From the NCBI GenBank assembly GCA_016709765.1, contig JADJMD010000001.1, positions 1 through 33,403 on the forward strand: DNA of 33,403 nt, read 5' to 3'. The DNA comes from Ignavibacteriales bacterium (lineage in GTDB: Bacteria > Bacteroidota > Ignavibacteria > Ignavibacteriales > Ignavibacteriaceae). Positions 1 through 7,764 of the stretch are shown here, piece after piece. Under the pieces are notes generated by a model that saw only the letters and a list, made by a program, of their open reading frames with translations, was not told the DNA's origin and searched no databases. The position numbers and the translations under genes were made by a program. Position 1 is the first letter of the stretch. The number at the start of each line of letters is the position of its first letter.

Positions 1-1425
1 GATCCCAGGTAAATCTCCACATCCAATTGCCACCGAGCTTTCCAGGAAATTCATTCGCTTACACCAAGATTTGAGAATATCCTGCATCGGAACAACAACA
101 ATATTTCGCTGATCTATAGGCTAATCTTATCAACTCATAAAATATCATCTCCAAATAATTTGAAGTACTTTTTGTGTATGATCATAAATATCAGTTTTGT
201 CAAGCTTAGCTTTTTCAAAGGTAAGCACGAGGTTGTGTGTCGTTATCGTAGGCACCTGTTAGCACAACGCACGTTTTGGACAAAGATTATGCGGAAAATT
301 TTGTTTCCATATCAGTTCCAAAAGCAGGCGTAATATTTTCATTCCCGGAAATTCAAAATCATCTCTAAGTTTTTCTACGGCTGGTGTAATTACGTAAGAT
401 CTTCTGCAAGAATCGGAACATCGCCAAGGTGTTTTTTATTGATTTAAATAATTTGTGTCCTGGTGCTTTTACCCATTTTCCGTTTTCCGCAGTCAATGCA
501 TCACCCGAATTTCCCAAAACGCTTCAAACCCTCTGAAGTGATCTATACGAACGATATCAACCATTTTAAATAATTGTTCGAATCGGTTTCTCATCCACAG
601 AAAATCATCTTTTCCATTTCTTTCCATTTATAAAGCGGATTGCCCCAAAGCTGTCCGGTTGCAGAAAAATAATCTGGCGGTACACCAGCAACTGTTTCAA
701 GACTTCCATTTTCATCAACCGTAAAAAGCTCTTTGTTTGCCCACAGATCAGCGCTATCGTAAGCAATAAAAATAGGCATATCGCCGATTATCTTTATTCC
801 TTTGCTGTTTGCATATTCTCTAACAGCCGTCCATTGTTTGAAGAAAAATAAACTGAACAAATTTTGATACAGAATATCATCGGATAATTTCTTTTTTCCA
901 TTCATCCAAAGATTTTTCTTGCGAAGAACTAAACCGCTATCCCAATCTCCAGACAATTCCGCCATTGCGCTTCTTTGCAGCCATAAAAAAAGCAAAATCA
1001 TCAAGCCAGATTTTATTTTCTTTGCAGAATTTATTGAAATCTATTTCAAACTTTTCTTGATGATTTTTAAAATTAATAAATGCCTTTTTAAGCAGTGATT
1101 TTTTATACTCAATTATTTCGCCGTAATCGATAAATGCTGGATCTATGTTTGGGGATATTTTGCAAATCATAGTCACGAAGCAAACCGTCTTCCATTAATG
1201 TATCCAGGACTAACAAGATTTGGATTGCCTGCAAATGCAGAAAAGCATTGATACGGCGAATCACCGTAACCGGTTGGACCAAGTGGAAAAACCTGCCAGA
1301 GTTTTTGTCCGGCTTTTTCTAAAAAATTTATAAACTTAAAAGCATCGTCTCCAAGATCACCAATTCCATATTTACCCGGTAGAAGTTGGATGCAATAAAA
1401 TTCCTGCACTACGTTCAAATTTCAT
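1..1425 (-). CDS. malQ: 4-alpha-glucanotransferase (amylomaltase, GH77), 3' end outside window, frameshifted
   Basis: This enzyme transfers alpha-1,4-glucan segments between malto-oligosaccharides or to glucose in the cytoplasm (maltodextrin/glycogen metabolism). The reading runs across several minus-strand frames. The N-terminal part shows GKYGIGDLGDDAFKF and PLGPTGYGDSPYQ; 937-1176 holds WLDDFAFFMA; 591-1004 holds GIKIIGDMPIFIAYDSADLW and PPDYFSATGQLWGNPLY, all strong GH77 signatures. Around 521-560 a further frame reads VRIDHFRGFEAFWEI, which contains the GH77 nucleophile Asp, and about 395-419 reads LPILAEDL with the acid/base Glu. The start is the ATG at 1423-1425, preceded by AGAGG; the first residues read MKFERSAGILLHPTS before a shift near 1383. 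About 475 codons are present of a usual length near 500, so only the extreme C-terminus is missing. The many shifts look like sequencing errors at a window edge, not gene decay. Confidence 0.9.
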
Positions 1426-1504
1426 TTAAACCTCTAAAAATTATTGCGGAAAAATAAGGAATCAATAAAGAAAGCGGAAACCTAGAACAACAAAATTATT
1501 TAGG

Positions 1505-2133
1505 TTAATTAGGTTTTTGCATATTTGCGAAACAAAAATAGAGATTGACGTTTAATACATTATTCTTAACATCAAAATGATTCATTGATTCATCCATAGA
1601 AGAAAGACCAAGACTATACCTAATATCAAAACCCAATTCATATTTTCCCCAGATTAAAACCCAACGCGCAGCCAAATTGAACTCCATAATCTCTTGAGGT
1701 AACTGATTTTATATCTGCTTCGTCAGATTCCCCATTTGCCTTAGCGATTATTTTAGCTTTTGTTTTGAACGCCATATATGGCCCTGCAAATACAGATGGT
1801 TTTATATTTGGGCTGTCATTTAAAGGAAGTGCGAACTTAAATAGTATAGGAACCTCTACATAGTCATAAGCTAATGTAAAACTAACAGGTCCAATTTTTG
1901 TAGTTGCGCCTTTCATCGTATAGGATAACTCGGGTTGTAAGATATAGAAGCTTTTAGTTTGATATAATAAAAAAGAATCCGCCAGCGAAACCAAATTTAG
2001 AATCTAAATCTCCTGCGTCATCGCCATGAATTGATGATATATTTAATCCGGATTTTAAACCAAAACGAACCTGAGCGTTTGTAGAAATGATGAAAAAAGA
2101 TAAGACAAAAAATAAAAAAGAAAATTTTTTCAC
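1505..2133 (-). CDS. Outer-membrane beta-barrel (porin-like) protein, two frameshifts
   Basis: This is a small outer-membrane beta-barrel of about 208 residues with a Sec signal peptide (hydrophobic FSFLFFVLSFFIIS, then NAQ cleavage region). The start is a GTG at 2131-2133 preceded by GGGAG; no in-frame ATG precedes the signal peptide. The mature part opens with VRFGLKSGLNISS, typical of the 'outer membrane protein beta-barrel' (OMP_b-brl_2) family, and alternates short polar turns with amphipathic strands such as YDYVEVPILFKFALP and FAGPYMAFKTKAK. Two one-base insertions break the frame: one in a T run near 1970, one in an A run near 1640. Removing them gives one continuous protein ending NLYFCFANMQKPN. 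Function is unknown; such proteins are usually structural or small-molecule porins. It lies downstream of another barrel gene but behind that gene's terminator. Confidence 0.75.
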
Positions 2134-2269
2134 AACATCTCCCGTAAATCTGAAAAAACATTTAATGTATTTAAAAAATAGGAAGAGTTTTTTACCAATT
2201 CAAATGTGCAATAAGCTATTTGTTGGATTGAGGATTGGTTAGAGCAAAGAAATATTTTGTGAGATTTTA

Positions 2270-2302
2270 AAATAAAAAAGCAGTGCCGAATGACACTGCT
2301 TT
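2270..2302 (-). terminator. Rho-independent terminator after the 2324-2878 barrel gene
   Basis: A perfect 9-bp stem (2277-2285 with 2294-2302, core AAAGCAGTG) with an 8-nt loop lies 22 bases past the stop codon of the gene at 2324. Read on the minus strand it is followed by a T-rich tract (TTTTTATT). Confidence 0.85.
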
Positions 2303-2323
2303 ATATTGTAATAAAGAATAATA

Positions 2324-2878
2324 TTATAATGCTACCAACACGCCAGCCATAATGCTAATAAAATTAGTTGAACTTCCTTCACTAAAAATATTATTGAATT
2401 TGGCATTTACATCAAGATCTAGTTTAGGACCCAATTGATATAAGAAACCTGCGCCAACAGCAATTCCAAAATCTGTTGAAGAAGCAGAACCACCTCCAAT
2501 TGTCCCGAACCCTGGAATAACTATTTCAGGGCTGCTAAATGAAGAAAAATGCAATCCAAGTTCTCCAGAAGCATAAGGATTTAAATTACCTTTACCAAAA
2601 GCATATCTAATACCAGCCATAACAGGAACACTACTAAAAGTATAATCAGCTTCTTTACCGCTGAAAGTTAAATAGCCAATTGAACCAGTAACATCAAGCA
2701 TTGGATTTATGTGATATGCAAAATTACCTTGTCCTCCAAATCCCATTTTATAACCATTACCAAAATCGCCCATTGGTATAGCAACACCAGCTTGAACACC
2801 AACAGCCATTTTACCTTGGGCATTAATAAAACCAGTGAATAGCACAGCAAGTAATAGAACAGAAAGTAACTGTTTCAT
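2324..2878 (-). CDS. Outer-membrane beta-barrel protein, 184 aa
   Basis: This is a 184-residue secreted protein with a clear signal peptide (residues 1-20, LLSVLLLAVLFTGFINA then Q). The mature chain starts with KMAVGVQAGVAIPMGDFG and continues with alternating Gly-rich turns and amphipathic strands (FGGQGNFAYHINPMLDV, VPVMAGIRYAFGKGNLNPY, GIAVGAGFLYQLGPKLDLDV), ending in hydrophobic strand ISIMAGVLVAL. This is the architecture of the OmpA-barrel-like OMP_b-brl family, here without a C-terminal OmpA peptidoglycan domain. Cellular role is unknown; pore or structural barrel is a family-level guess. The gene has its own promoter/leader (2904-2955) and terminator (2270-2302), so it is probably a single-gene transcript. 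The reading frame is intact. Confidence 0.8.
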   Translation of the reverse strand: MKQLLSVLLLAVLFTGFINAQGKMAVGVQAGVAIPMGDFGNGYKMGFGGQGNFAYHINPMLDVTGSIGYLTFSGKEADYTFSSVPVMAGIRYAFGKGNLNPYASGELGLHFSSFSSPEIVIPGFGTIGGGSASSTDFGIAVGAGFLYQLGPKLDLDVNAKFNNIFSEGSSTNFISIMAGVLVAL

Positions 2879-2903
2879 AAGTTTTCCTTATATTTATTTT
2901 AGA

Positions 2904-2955
2904 TTAGTTAATTAAGACCACTACAAACTTATTAAAAAAAAAACTCTTTAGCAAA
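2904..2955 (-). promoter_or_regulatory. Bacteroidota-type promoter and conserved leader box for the 2324-2878 gene
   Basis: On the minus strand TTTG (2952-2955) lies 20 nt upstream of TAAGTTTG (2924-2931), matching the TTTG/TAnnTTTG consensus. Downstream, before the start codon at 2878, is a GGTCTTAATTAACTAA box (2904-2919), which recurs as GGTCTTAACTAAC (4300-4312) and GATCTTAACTAAC (5722-5734) ahead of two other envelope genes. Confidence 0.6.
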
Positions 2956-2956
2956 T

Positions 2957-2970
2957 CCATTTTAAAATGG
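2957..2970. repeat. 14-bp perfect palindrome next to a promoter
   Basis: CCATTTTAAAATGG is a perfect palindrome lying one base upstream of the -33 element of the 2324-2878 promoter. It could be an operator, or chance in AT-rich DNA; nothing else supports either view. Confidence 0.3.
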
Positions 2971-2984
2971 ACTTTATGAATTTA

Positions 2985-3007
2985 AGGCTGCCTATAGTAG
3001 ACAGCCT
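2985..3007 (-). terminator. Hairpin after the 3018-4280 gene, possible weak terminator
   Basis: A 6-bp GC-rich stem (AGGCTG/CAGCCT), with a further 3-bp stem inside the 11-nt loop, lies 10 bases past the stop codon at 3018. It lacks a convincing T tract on the minus strand, so termination may be partial or Rho-dependent. Confidence 0.4.
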
Positions 3008-3017
3008 GCTACAAAAA

Positions 3018-4280
3018 TTAGAAACCGTAGCTTGCGGAAAGATAAGCAAAGGTTCTTGTGCCGCCGCCAATAAGATTAAGACCTTGTCTTAGAACATCGT
3101 CATTTACTGTTGCGTCAAGATTAAATCCACCAAATCTAAAACCTACACCAAGTCTTACATCACCATTGTCAAAACCGGTTCTGCTATTCTCATCAACAGT
3201 GGTTGAGCTTGCAAATGTTTGGTTGGTGCGAGAATAAGTGCTGGCAACATATCCCAATCTACCGATTAGCCAATCAGTGAAATACCATTCGGCACCTAGA
3301 TTCCAAGCTGGGAAGGTAAGGGTCGAGTTTTTTAATTCCGGAGAAGCATTTGCTACTGAGGCGGTTGTTGTGCTTTGATATGCAAAAGATGGTCCGCCAG
3401 AAATTATCAGGTTTTCAACTTGATAAGCAAGCCCCACGCCAGCACTCAGTGACATCATAGATGGTAAGTCTGTAGATTGTGCGCCAACATCAACTTTACC
3501 CGATCCATTGTAAAATCCAACAATTGGAACCAATGTAAATTTGTTAGATAGCTTGAGAAAAGCTCTAACGTTTGCTGCCATAAATGTATTGGAAGCACTT
3601 ACCTTATCTCCCGTTCCTGGTTCATAAGTAGCTGAAGGCAAAGCTAGAGCAAAATCAACATCGAATTTAAAACTTGGAGATAAATCAGCCATAAAGCCAA
3701 CATTTACACCTAGCTGGCTAGCGCTGTTTTTATCACCGGTACCAGTTGCTGGAGTAAAATCATTTGTGGTTGAGGCGTATGATAATCCCAAACCAAGAAC
3801 AAAATTTCCAAAGCGATATGAACTTAATAATTCAAAATTGTTATTTAATGCAACTATATCCGCTCCTGTTGCATTAGTATTTACCAGATTAACCAATCCA
3901 CCTGGATCCAGCGATCCGATAGAACTTGAGTTAAAATCATTTCTAGCAAGCAAAGCACCCAAAGTAAATTCTTTATTTAGGCTGTAGTTAAATCCGGCAA
4001 ATTGTCCAATCCCTTCGTCAGCAATTCCATTATTGCTGCCAATATCGCCCCAAAGGAAATTTGAATACATCGAGGAATATGCTGGGTTAGATTTTATGTT
4101 ATCAGGATCAACAATGAACGGGTTATCGCCCATACTGTATAACCTTGCATACCCGCCATATCGTAGATCTTTTTTTACCACTTCTTGTGCAAAAGAAGGT
4201 AAAGAAAAGAGAAAAATAAATGTTAATACAAAAACCTTTATTAAAAGGTTTGATCTATAGAAAGAAGAAAATTCTTTCAT
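3018..4280 (-). CDS. Outer-membrane beta-barrel protein, 420 aa
   Basis: This is an intact 420-residue protein with a signal peptide (hydrophobic VFVLTFIFLFSLPSFAQ at about residues 16-32). The mature N-terminus, KDLRYGGYARLYSMGDNPF, followed by DPDNIKSNPAYSSMY, recalls the 'all-beta barrel with asparagine-proline N-terminal segment' layout seen in FadL- and PorV-like outer-membrane proteins. The rest is a long series of amphipathic strands with Gly/Asn/Ser-rich turns (FELLSSYRFGNFVLGLGLSY, DVRLGVGFRFGGFNLDATV) ending in aromatic strand TFAYLSASYGF, as expected for a BAM-inserted barrel. It sits alone between its own promoter (4330-4358) and a hairpin at 2985-3007. A FadL-like transport role or a T9SS PorV-like shuttle role are possibilities only; I see no residue that decides. 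Confidence 0.7.
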   Translation of the reverse strand: MKEFSSFYRSNLLIKVFVLTFIFLFSLPSFAQEVVKKDLRYGGYARLYSMGDNPFIVDPDNIKSNPAYSSMYSNFLWGDIGSNNGIADEGIGQFAGFNYSLNKEFTLGALLARNDFNSSSIGSLDPGGLVNLVNTNATGADIVALNNNFELLSSYRFGNFVLGLGLSYASTTNDFTPATGTGDKNSASQLGVNVGFMADLSPSFKFDVDFALALPSATYEPGTGDKVSASNTFMAANVRAFLKLSNKFTLVPIVGFYNGSGKVDVGAQSTDLPSMMSLSAGVGLAYQVENLIISGGPSFAYQSTTTASVANASPELKNSTLTFPAWNLGAEWYFTDWLIGRLGYVASTYSRTNQTFASSTTVDENSRTGFDNGDVRLGVGFRFGGFNLDATVNDDVLRQGLNLIGGGTRTFAYLSASYGF

Positions 4281-4299
4281 AAATACTCCATTAATTGTT

Positions 4300-4358
4300 G
4301 TTAGTTAAGACCTCGTTTTTTCGGACACTCAAAAGTACACAAAAATCTACAATGTCAA
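4300..4358 (-). promoter_or_regulatory. Promoter and conserved leader box for the 3018-4280 gene
   Basis: On the minus strand GTTG (4356-4359, three of four bases of TTTG) lies 18 nt upstream of TACTTTTG (4330-4337), a perfect TAnnTTTG -7 element. It continues GAGTG and, 13 nt later, the GGTCTTAACTAAC box (4300-4312). The same order, TACTTTTTGAGTG then GATCTTAACTAAC, recurs upstream of the lipoprotein gene at 5722-5758. Confidence 0.6.
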
Positions 4359-4559
4359 CTAGTTTTATAAAATTAACAAGCTTATTATAAACAAGTTATA
4401 GGATGTAGTTTAAGTGATACTGGAAGCCCGAAGTTGCAAGTATAATTTCAGATATTGTGCCATATAATGGTTATCCCTAAATCCTCGATAATGAATAAAA
4501 AACGAAGGGAGATGCTTTTTAAGAAAAATAACCTTTTGTATTTGATAATTTTTACGGAT

Positions 4560-4593
4560 TGTAAAAAACCCCCGAAAAATTCTTCGGGGGTTT
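4560..4593 (-). terminator. Rho-independent terminator of the lipoprotein/beta-barrel operon
   Basis: An 11-bp perfect stem (AAACCCCCGAA at 4566-4576 with 4583-4593) and a 6-nt loop lie 30 bases past the stop at 4623. Read on the minus strand the stem is followed by TTTTTTA. The five G:C pairs make it the strongest terminator in the window. Confidence 0.9.
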
Positions 4594-4622
4594 GCGGGGG
4601 TCTTAACTAACGAGGAGAGAAC

Positions 4623-5252
4623 TTATATTTTAAATTTAAGAGAAACACCAAGTTTCATAGAAAAGATGCTATTACTAATGCCCGGAGTATTATAAGTATC
4701 TGTTAGTGGAATGTATGCCATAAAATCAGTTCCCAATCCCATATCTGATGAAAGTTTAAATGTGTAGCCAGTTCCAACGGCAATATCAAATCTGAGTGAT
4801 TTTGTTTCAATATTGATTGGATTTATTTGCGGAGCTTGGCCCGTTACAGTAACAGTAGTTTCACCGCTCGAGTTTAGTTTTATTCCAAGAGATGGACCTG
4901 CTACCATATAGAATCCAGAAAAGTCTGCTTTAAACATGGGATCAAGAGCTAGATATGAAAGCGTAAGAGATTGATCTTGTGTTGTATTGCCTTGGGTTTG
5001 TGAGTTTGAAAAATTTCTCATATCAAAAGCTGTTAGGTTAACCATTATTCCAATATGCTTTCCGAAGGTTACGTCAACGGTTGGTCCAAAACCAACACCG
5101 ACGCCATTCCAGGTACCTGTTAAGCCCTTTTGATTATATATGTTAAAGTTTCCAGTAACTCTTGGTCCAATCATTACCGTTGTTTGTGCAAAGATTGAAG
5201 AAGAAAGTAAAAATATTATTGAAAATGCAATTAAGTTTTTGAACGATTTCAT
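4623..5252 (-). CDS. Outer-membrane beta-barrel protein, 209 aa, second gene of an operon
   Basis: This intact 209-residue protein has a signal peptide (NLIAFSIIFLLSSSIFAQ) and a mature beta-barrel opening TTVMIGPRVTGNFNIYNQ. Strands alternate with Gly/Asn turns (VGFGPTVDVTFGKHIGIMVN, FYMVAGPSLGIKLNSSG, FDIAVGTGYTFKLSSDMG) and the last strand, FSMKLGVSLKFKI, ends in a hydrophobic residue as barrel proteins often do. It fits the OMP_b-brl_2 family. The start ATG (5250-5252) has GGAGAG ahead of it. Only 28 nt separate it from the lipoprotein gene upstream, with no terminator between, so the two are probably co-transcribed from 5758 and end at 4560-4593. Function unknown; the partner lipoprotein suggests an envelope complex. 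Confidence 0.78.
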   Translation of the reverse strand: MKSFKNLIAFSIIFLLSSSIFAQTTVMIGPRVTGNFNIYNQKGLTGTWNGVGVGFGPTVDVTFGKHIGIMVNLTAFDMRNFSNSQTQGNTTQDQSLTLSYLALDPMFKADFSGFYMVAGPSLGIKLNSSGETTVTVTGQAPQINPINIETKSLRFDIAVGTGYTFKLSSDMGLGTDFMAYIPLTDTYNTPGISNSIFSMKLGVSLKFKI

Positions 5253-5280
5253 TATTCTCTCCGAATTAGTTTATAGTTAA

Positions 5281-5692
5281 TTATTGTACTGTATAATTTG
5301 CGGTTACGGTATATGCCGCACCTGTCGAACTACCTATCTTGCCAACAAAAACAAACTGCCATTGTTGACCGGCTTGAACTCCTGTATATTCTTCTAATTC
5401 ATAGGTGTTTTGAGAAGAAACCACAGCATCTGGATTTGGATTTGTTAATAGATCCTCAAATTGTTGAGCCGGAAGTTTTGCCGTTATCGTGGTTATTGTT
5501 ACATCTACACTTGGTTTTAATGTAAACATTGTACTGCCTTGCTGTGAGCCTTGGGTTTGGCCGATTGTAAAGTAACCCCGCCTGTTGTACCGCCACCACC
5601 AAGCCCACCAGTATTTGGTCCGGTTGCATTATCGCTGCAGCCCAACACAAGTAAAACACCCATTATTAGAAACAGGGAAAAGATTTTTTCAT
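5281..5692 (-). CDS. Small Gly-rich lipoprotein, first gene of operon, two frameshifts
   Basis: With two homopolymer corrections this reads as a lipoprotein of about 137 residues. The start ATG (5690-5692) follows GAGG; the signal peptide is IFSLFLIMGVLLVLGC, a good lipobox (LVLGC) with the acylated Cys near residue 19, followed by SDNATGPN and a Gly-rich linker (TGGLGGGGTTGG). The soluble part holds an extended beta-rich region (TMFTLKPSVDVTITTIT, YTGVQAGQQWQFVFVGKIG) ending AAYTVTANYTVQ, suggestive of an immunoglobulin-like or small beta fold. Frame breaks: one A missing in the A run just after the start (near 5685), one G missing in a G run near 5577. Not recognised as a named family. It is followed at 28 nt by a beta-barrel gene, suggesting a lipoprotein/porin pair. 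Confidence 0.7.
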
Positions 5693-5721
5693 TTTACGCC
5701 TCTTTGTTGTTTGTAGATTAT

Positions 5722-5758
5722 GTTAGTTAAGATCTTTTCAATTTTCACTCAAAAAGTA
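5722..5758 (-). promoter_or_regulatory. Promoter -7 element and conserved leader box for the lipoprotein operon
   Basis: The minus strand reads TACTTTTTG (5750-5758), a TAnnTTTG element with one extra T, possibly a homopolymer miscall. It is followed by AGTG and then GATCTTAACTAAC (5722-5734), matching the module ahead of the 3018-4280 gene in order and spacing. No clear TTTG lies at -33. Confidence 0.5.
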
Positions 5759-5958
5759 AAATCTATTTTTGCCTGCCGCACTACGTAAACCTGTAGTTTT
5801 TGTTTTGTTAAAAAATACTTTTTGGCTTCTATCTGTACATGCGTAAAAGTGGTTTTAAATTGGCTCATTTAAAAAGTCGCAGATAAAGAAAATTTAGAAA
5901 ATAGTGTGAGATTTAGGTTTTTAGATTCACTTAAAATGCTTTAAGTTTAGTCCTAATT

Positions 5959-6573
5959 ATGAAAATTATTCGAAAACTCTACGATTGGGTCCTTCATTGG
6001 GCTGATACCAAATATGGGGCAGTTGCTCTGTTTATTCTTGCTTTTGCGGAATCATCATTTTTTCCAATTCCACCCGATGCGCTTTTAATTGCCCTGGTTC
6101 TTGGCTCGCAAAAAAAGGCATTTAAGTTTGCAGCCATTTGTTCCATCGCTTCTGTAACCGGAGCGTTATTTGGTTATGCGATTGGACATTTTTTATGGTG
6201 GACACCAACAAATGAGTTCACAGGAATTGCAACATTTTTCTTTAATAATATTCCATCTTTTACACCGGAAGCATTTTTTAAAATCCAAAAAATGTACGAG
6301 CAATATGATTTTTGGATAATATTTACTGCGGGATTTACACCTATACCCTATAAAATTATTACAATTTCTTCCGGCGCTTTCAATATCAATATTATTATGT
6401 TTATTGTAGCTTCAATTATAAGTCGTGGTGCAAGATTTTGTTTAGTAGCCTATTTGATCTGGAAATTTGGTCCGCAAATAAAAACATTTATTGATAAATA
6501 TTTTAACTGGCTTGCAATTGCGTTCACTGTTTTACTTATTGGCGGATTTGTAGCGATAAAATATATAGTTTAA
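5959..6573 (+). CDS. YqaA/DedA-like inner-membrane protein (VTT domain)
   Basis: This 204-residue polytopic membrane protein belongs to the SNARE-associated/VTT (DedA) superfamily, closest in pattern to the YqaA branch: YGAVALFILAFAESSFFPIPPDALLIALV is the diagnostic early segment (E of FAESSFFPIPPD), followed by a re-entrant region and GFTPIPYKIITISSGAFNI, the second signature with the PIPYK motif. Four to five hydrophobic segments are visible. DedA proteins are inner-membrane proteins tied to lipid scrambling, membrane potential and envelope stress tolerance; substrate is not deducible here. No good Shine-Dalgarno precedes the ATG; a TAAGTTTA (5942-5949) resembling a -7 element lies only about 10 nt upstream, so a very short leader is possible. 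The next gene starts 19 nt downstream. Confidence 0.88.
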   Translation: MKIIRKLYDWVLHWADTKYGAVALFILAFAESSFFPIPPDALLIALVLGSQKKAFKFAAICSIASVTGALFGYAIGHFLWWTPTNEFTGIATFFFNNIPSFTPEAFFKIQKMYEQYDFWIIFTAGFTPIPYKIITISSGAFNINIIMFIVASIISRGARFCLVAYLIWKFGPQIKTFIDKYFNWLAIAFTVLLIGGFVAIKYIV

Positions 6574-6592
6574 CAAAATTCTTTGGCTATTT

Positions 6593-7059
6593 ATGAAATA
6601 CATTTATTTAGTTTTTACTTTTTTGATAACCTCAATTACAATACTTGCTCAAACAGAAAGTACAGCTGAAAAATTTGACCCAACTAGAAATCCATTTGAT
6701 GATTTAAAAATCACAGTTGAAAATGCACAACAATCAAACAAAAGAATAATTTTGGATGTTGGTGGCGAGTGGTGCATTTGGTGCCATAGAATAGATGCTT
6801 TTATGCGCGGTACAGAAGAAATAAAAACTTCGCTTGAAAAGAATTTTATTGTTTTAAAAATCAATTACAGTAAAGAAAATAAAAACGAAGATTTTTTATC
6901 ACAGTATCCAAAAGTTGAAGGCTATCCGCATTTTTTGTTTTAGATCAAACCGGAAAACTTCTGCATAGTCAAAACACGGGTGATTTAGAAAAAGATAAAG
7001 ATTACGATAAAGAAAAATTTATTGCGTTTTTGAATAAGTGGAAGCCATCAAAAGAATAA
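6593..7059 (+). CDS. Secreted thioredoxin-like protein (WCxWC), one frameshift
   Basis: This is a periplasmic thioredoxin-fold protein of about 155 residues. The signal peptide (residues 1-20, ending ILAQ) is followed by RNPFDDLKITVENAQQSNKR, then strand IILDVGGEWCIWCHRID with the redox pair Cys61/Cys64, and the cis-Pro region VEGYPHF. This is the thioredoxin_7/DUF255-like layout, used to reduce or channel disulfides in the envelope. One T is missing in the T run near 6928; after correction the chain continues FFVLDQTGKLLHSQNTG and ends KWKPSKE at 7059. The gene follows the YqaA-like gene at 19 nt and is probably co-transcribed. The partner disulfide reductase is not in the window. Confidence 0.82.
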
Positions 7060-7115
7060 CATTTTTTTTAATTTAGCAAGAGTAGAAATTTAAAACTTAC
7101 ATTGTGGGAACATTT

Positions 7116-7667
7116 ATGAGGCAAATACTAGCATTAACCGTATTCTTTTTATTTCAAATAGTTTATTCTCAACCTAAAAGCGATTTTGTTTTATCCCCTG
7201 TGCCGGCAACAGTATTTTAAATTCAAAATCAGCTGAAAACGATTTGATAAAAATTGTTGGCAAAAAAATGTTGATAGAGTTGAACGTTGGTATGCTGAGG
7301 GAACAGAAAGAATTCTTGGATCTGTTTTTTTAAAGATACTCCGCAATCATTTTTTATCAAGTGGAAAGACACTGTTAATTTTAAAAATCCGGAATGGATA
7401 GAAATTCATGGTGATAATTCTGTTTGGGAAATTGATAATGGAATTAAAATCGGGGTTGAATTAAAAGACTTAGTTAAACTAAACGGAAAACACTTTACTT
7501 TTTCGGGCTTTGATTGGGATTACGGCGGTTATGTAAATTTTGAAAAAGGAAATTTAGAATCCGATTGCTACTCCGTTGGTCTTTACTATGATTACAAAGA
7601 TTTATTTGAAAATGAATGGAATCAGATAGTTGGCGATAAAATTATATCTACAAAAATCCGGTCTTAA
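7116..7667 (+). CDS. Hypothetical secreted protein, frameshifted
   Basis: The start ATG (7116-7118) follows GGGAA and opens a signal peptide, MRQILALTVFFLFQIVYSQ. The frame then breaks at least three times (near 7205, 7265 and 7325). Joined, the body reads NSKSAENDLIKIVGK, VERWYAEGTERILGSVFF, SFFIKWKDTVNFKNPEWIEI, DNGIKIGVELKDLVKLNGK, HFTFSGFDWDYGGYVNFEKG and YSVGLYYDYKDLFENEWNQI. I do not recognise the family; the pattern of beta strands with many aromatic residues suggests a small periplasmic beta protein. The stop used here is TAA at 7665-7667; another frame stays open up to 7745 but runs through a terminator hairpin, so I prefer the earlier stop. Probably the third gene of the 5959 operon, 56 nt after the thioredoxin gene. 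Confidence 0.6.
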
Positions 7668-7712
7668 ATAAAATTAAGATTTATGTGGATTCTATCACGT
7701 TTTATTTTAAGA

Positions 7713-7745
7713 AAAGCACGACTGAGAATTTCTCAATCGTGCTTT
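7713..7745. terminator. Bidirectional terminator between convergent genes
   Basis: A long hairpin (AAAGCACGA at 7713-7721 with 7737-7745, extended inward by GAGA/TCTC) lies between the plus-strand gene ending at 7667 and the minus-strand peptidase ending at 7765. One internal position is C-A in the plus transcript but a G-U wobble in the minus transcript, and the minus side has the T tract (TTTTCTT), so it should act mainly on the peptidase operon. Confidence 0.8.
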
Positions 7746-7764
7746 AATTATTCGCTGTACATTG

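Larger units (their letters stand above)
4281..4622. other. 342-nt intergenic region between two outer-membrane genes
   Basis: It holds the promoter and leader of the 3018-4280 gene at its left and the terminator of the 4623-5252 gene at its right. A 13-bp sequence at 4300-4312 (GTTAGTTAAGACC) recurs as its exact inverted copy at 4599-4611. The middle, about 4360-4560, shows no gene I can support: the longest open stretch (about 48 codons, plus strand) runs through the terminator. Confidence 0.7.

Noticed and set aside
3766..4260. Two plus-strand frames opposite the 420-aa barrel gene
   Set aside because: They are mirror frames of an intact gene with signal peptide, promoter and normal barrel pattern.
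4467..4613. A plus-strand frame of about 48 codons
   Set aside because: It runs through the terminator hairpin, has no family resemblance and no supported role.
5298..5525. Plus-strand open frame opposite the lipoprotein gene
   Set aside because: It is antisense to a gene with a lipobox and beta-rich sequence; its composition is low-complexity and lacks a ribosome site.
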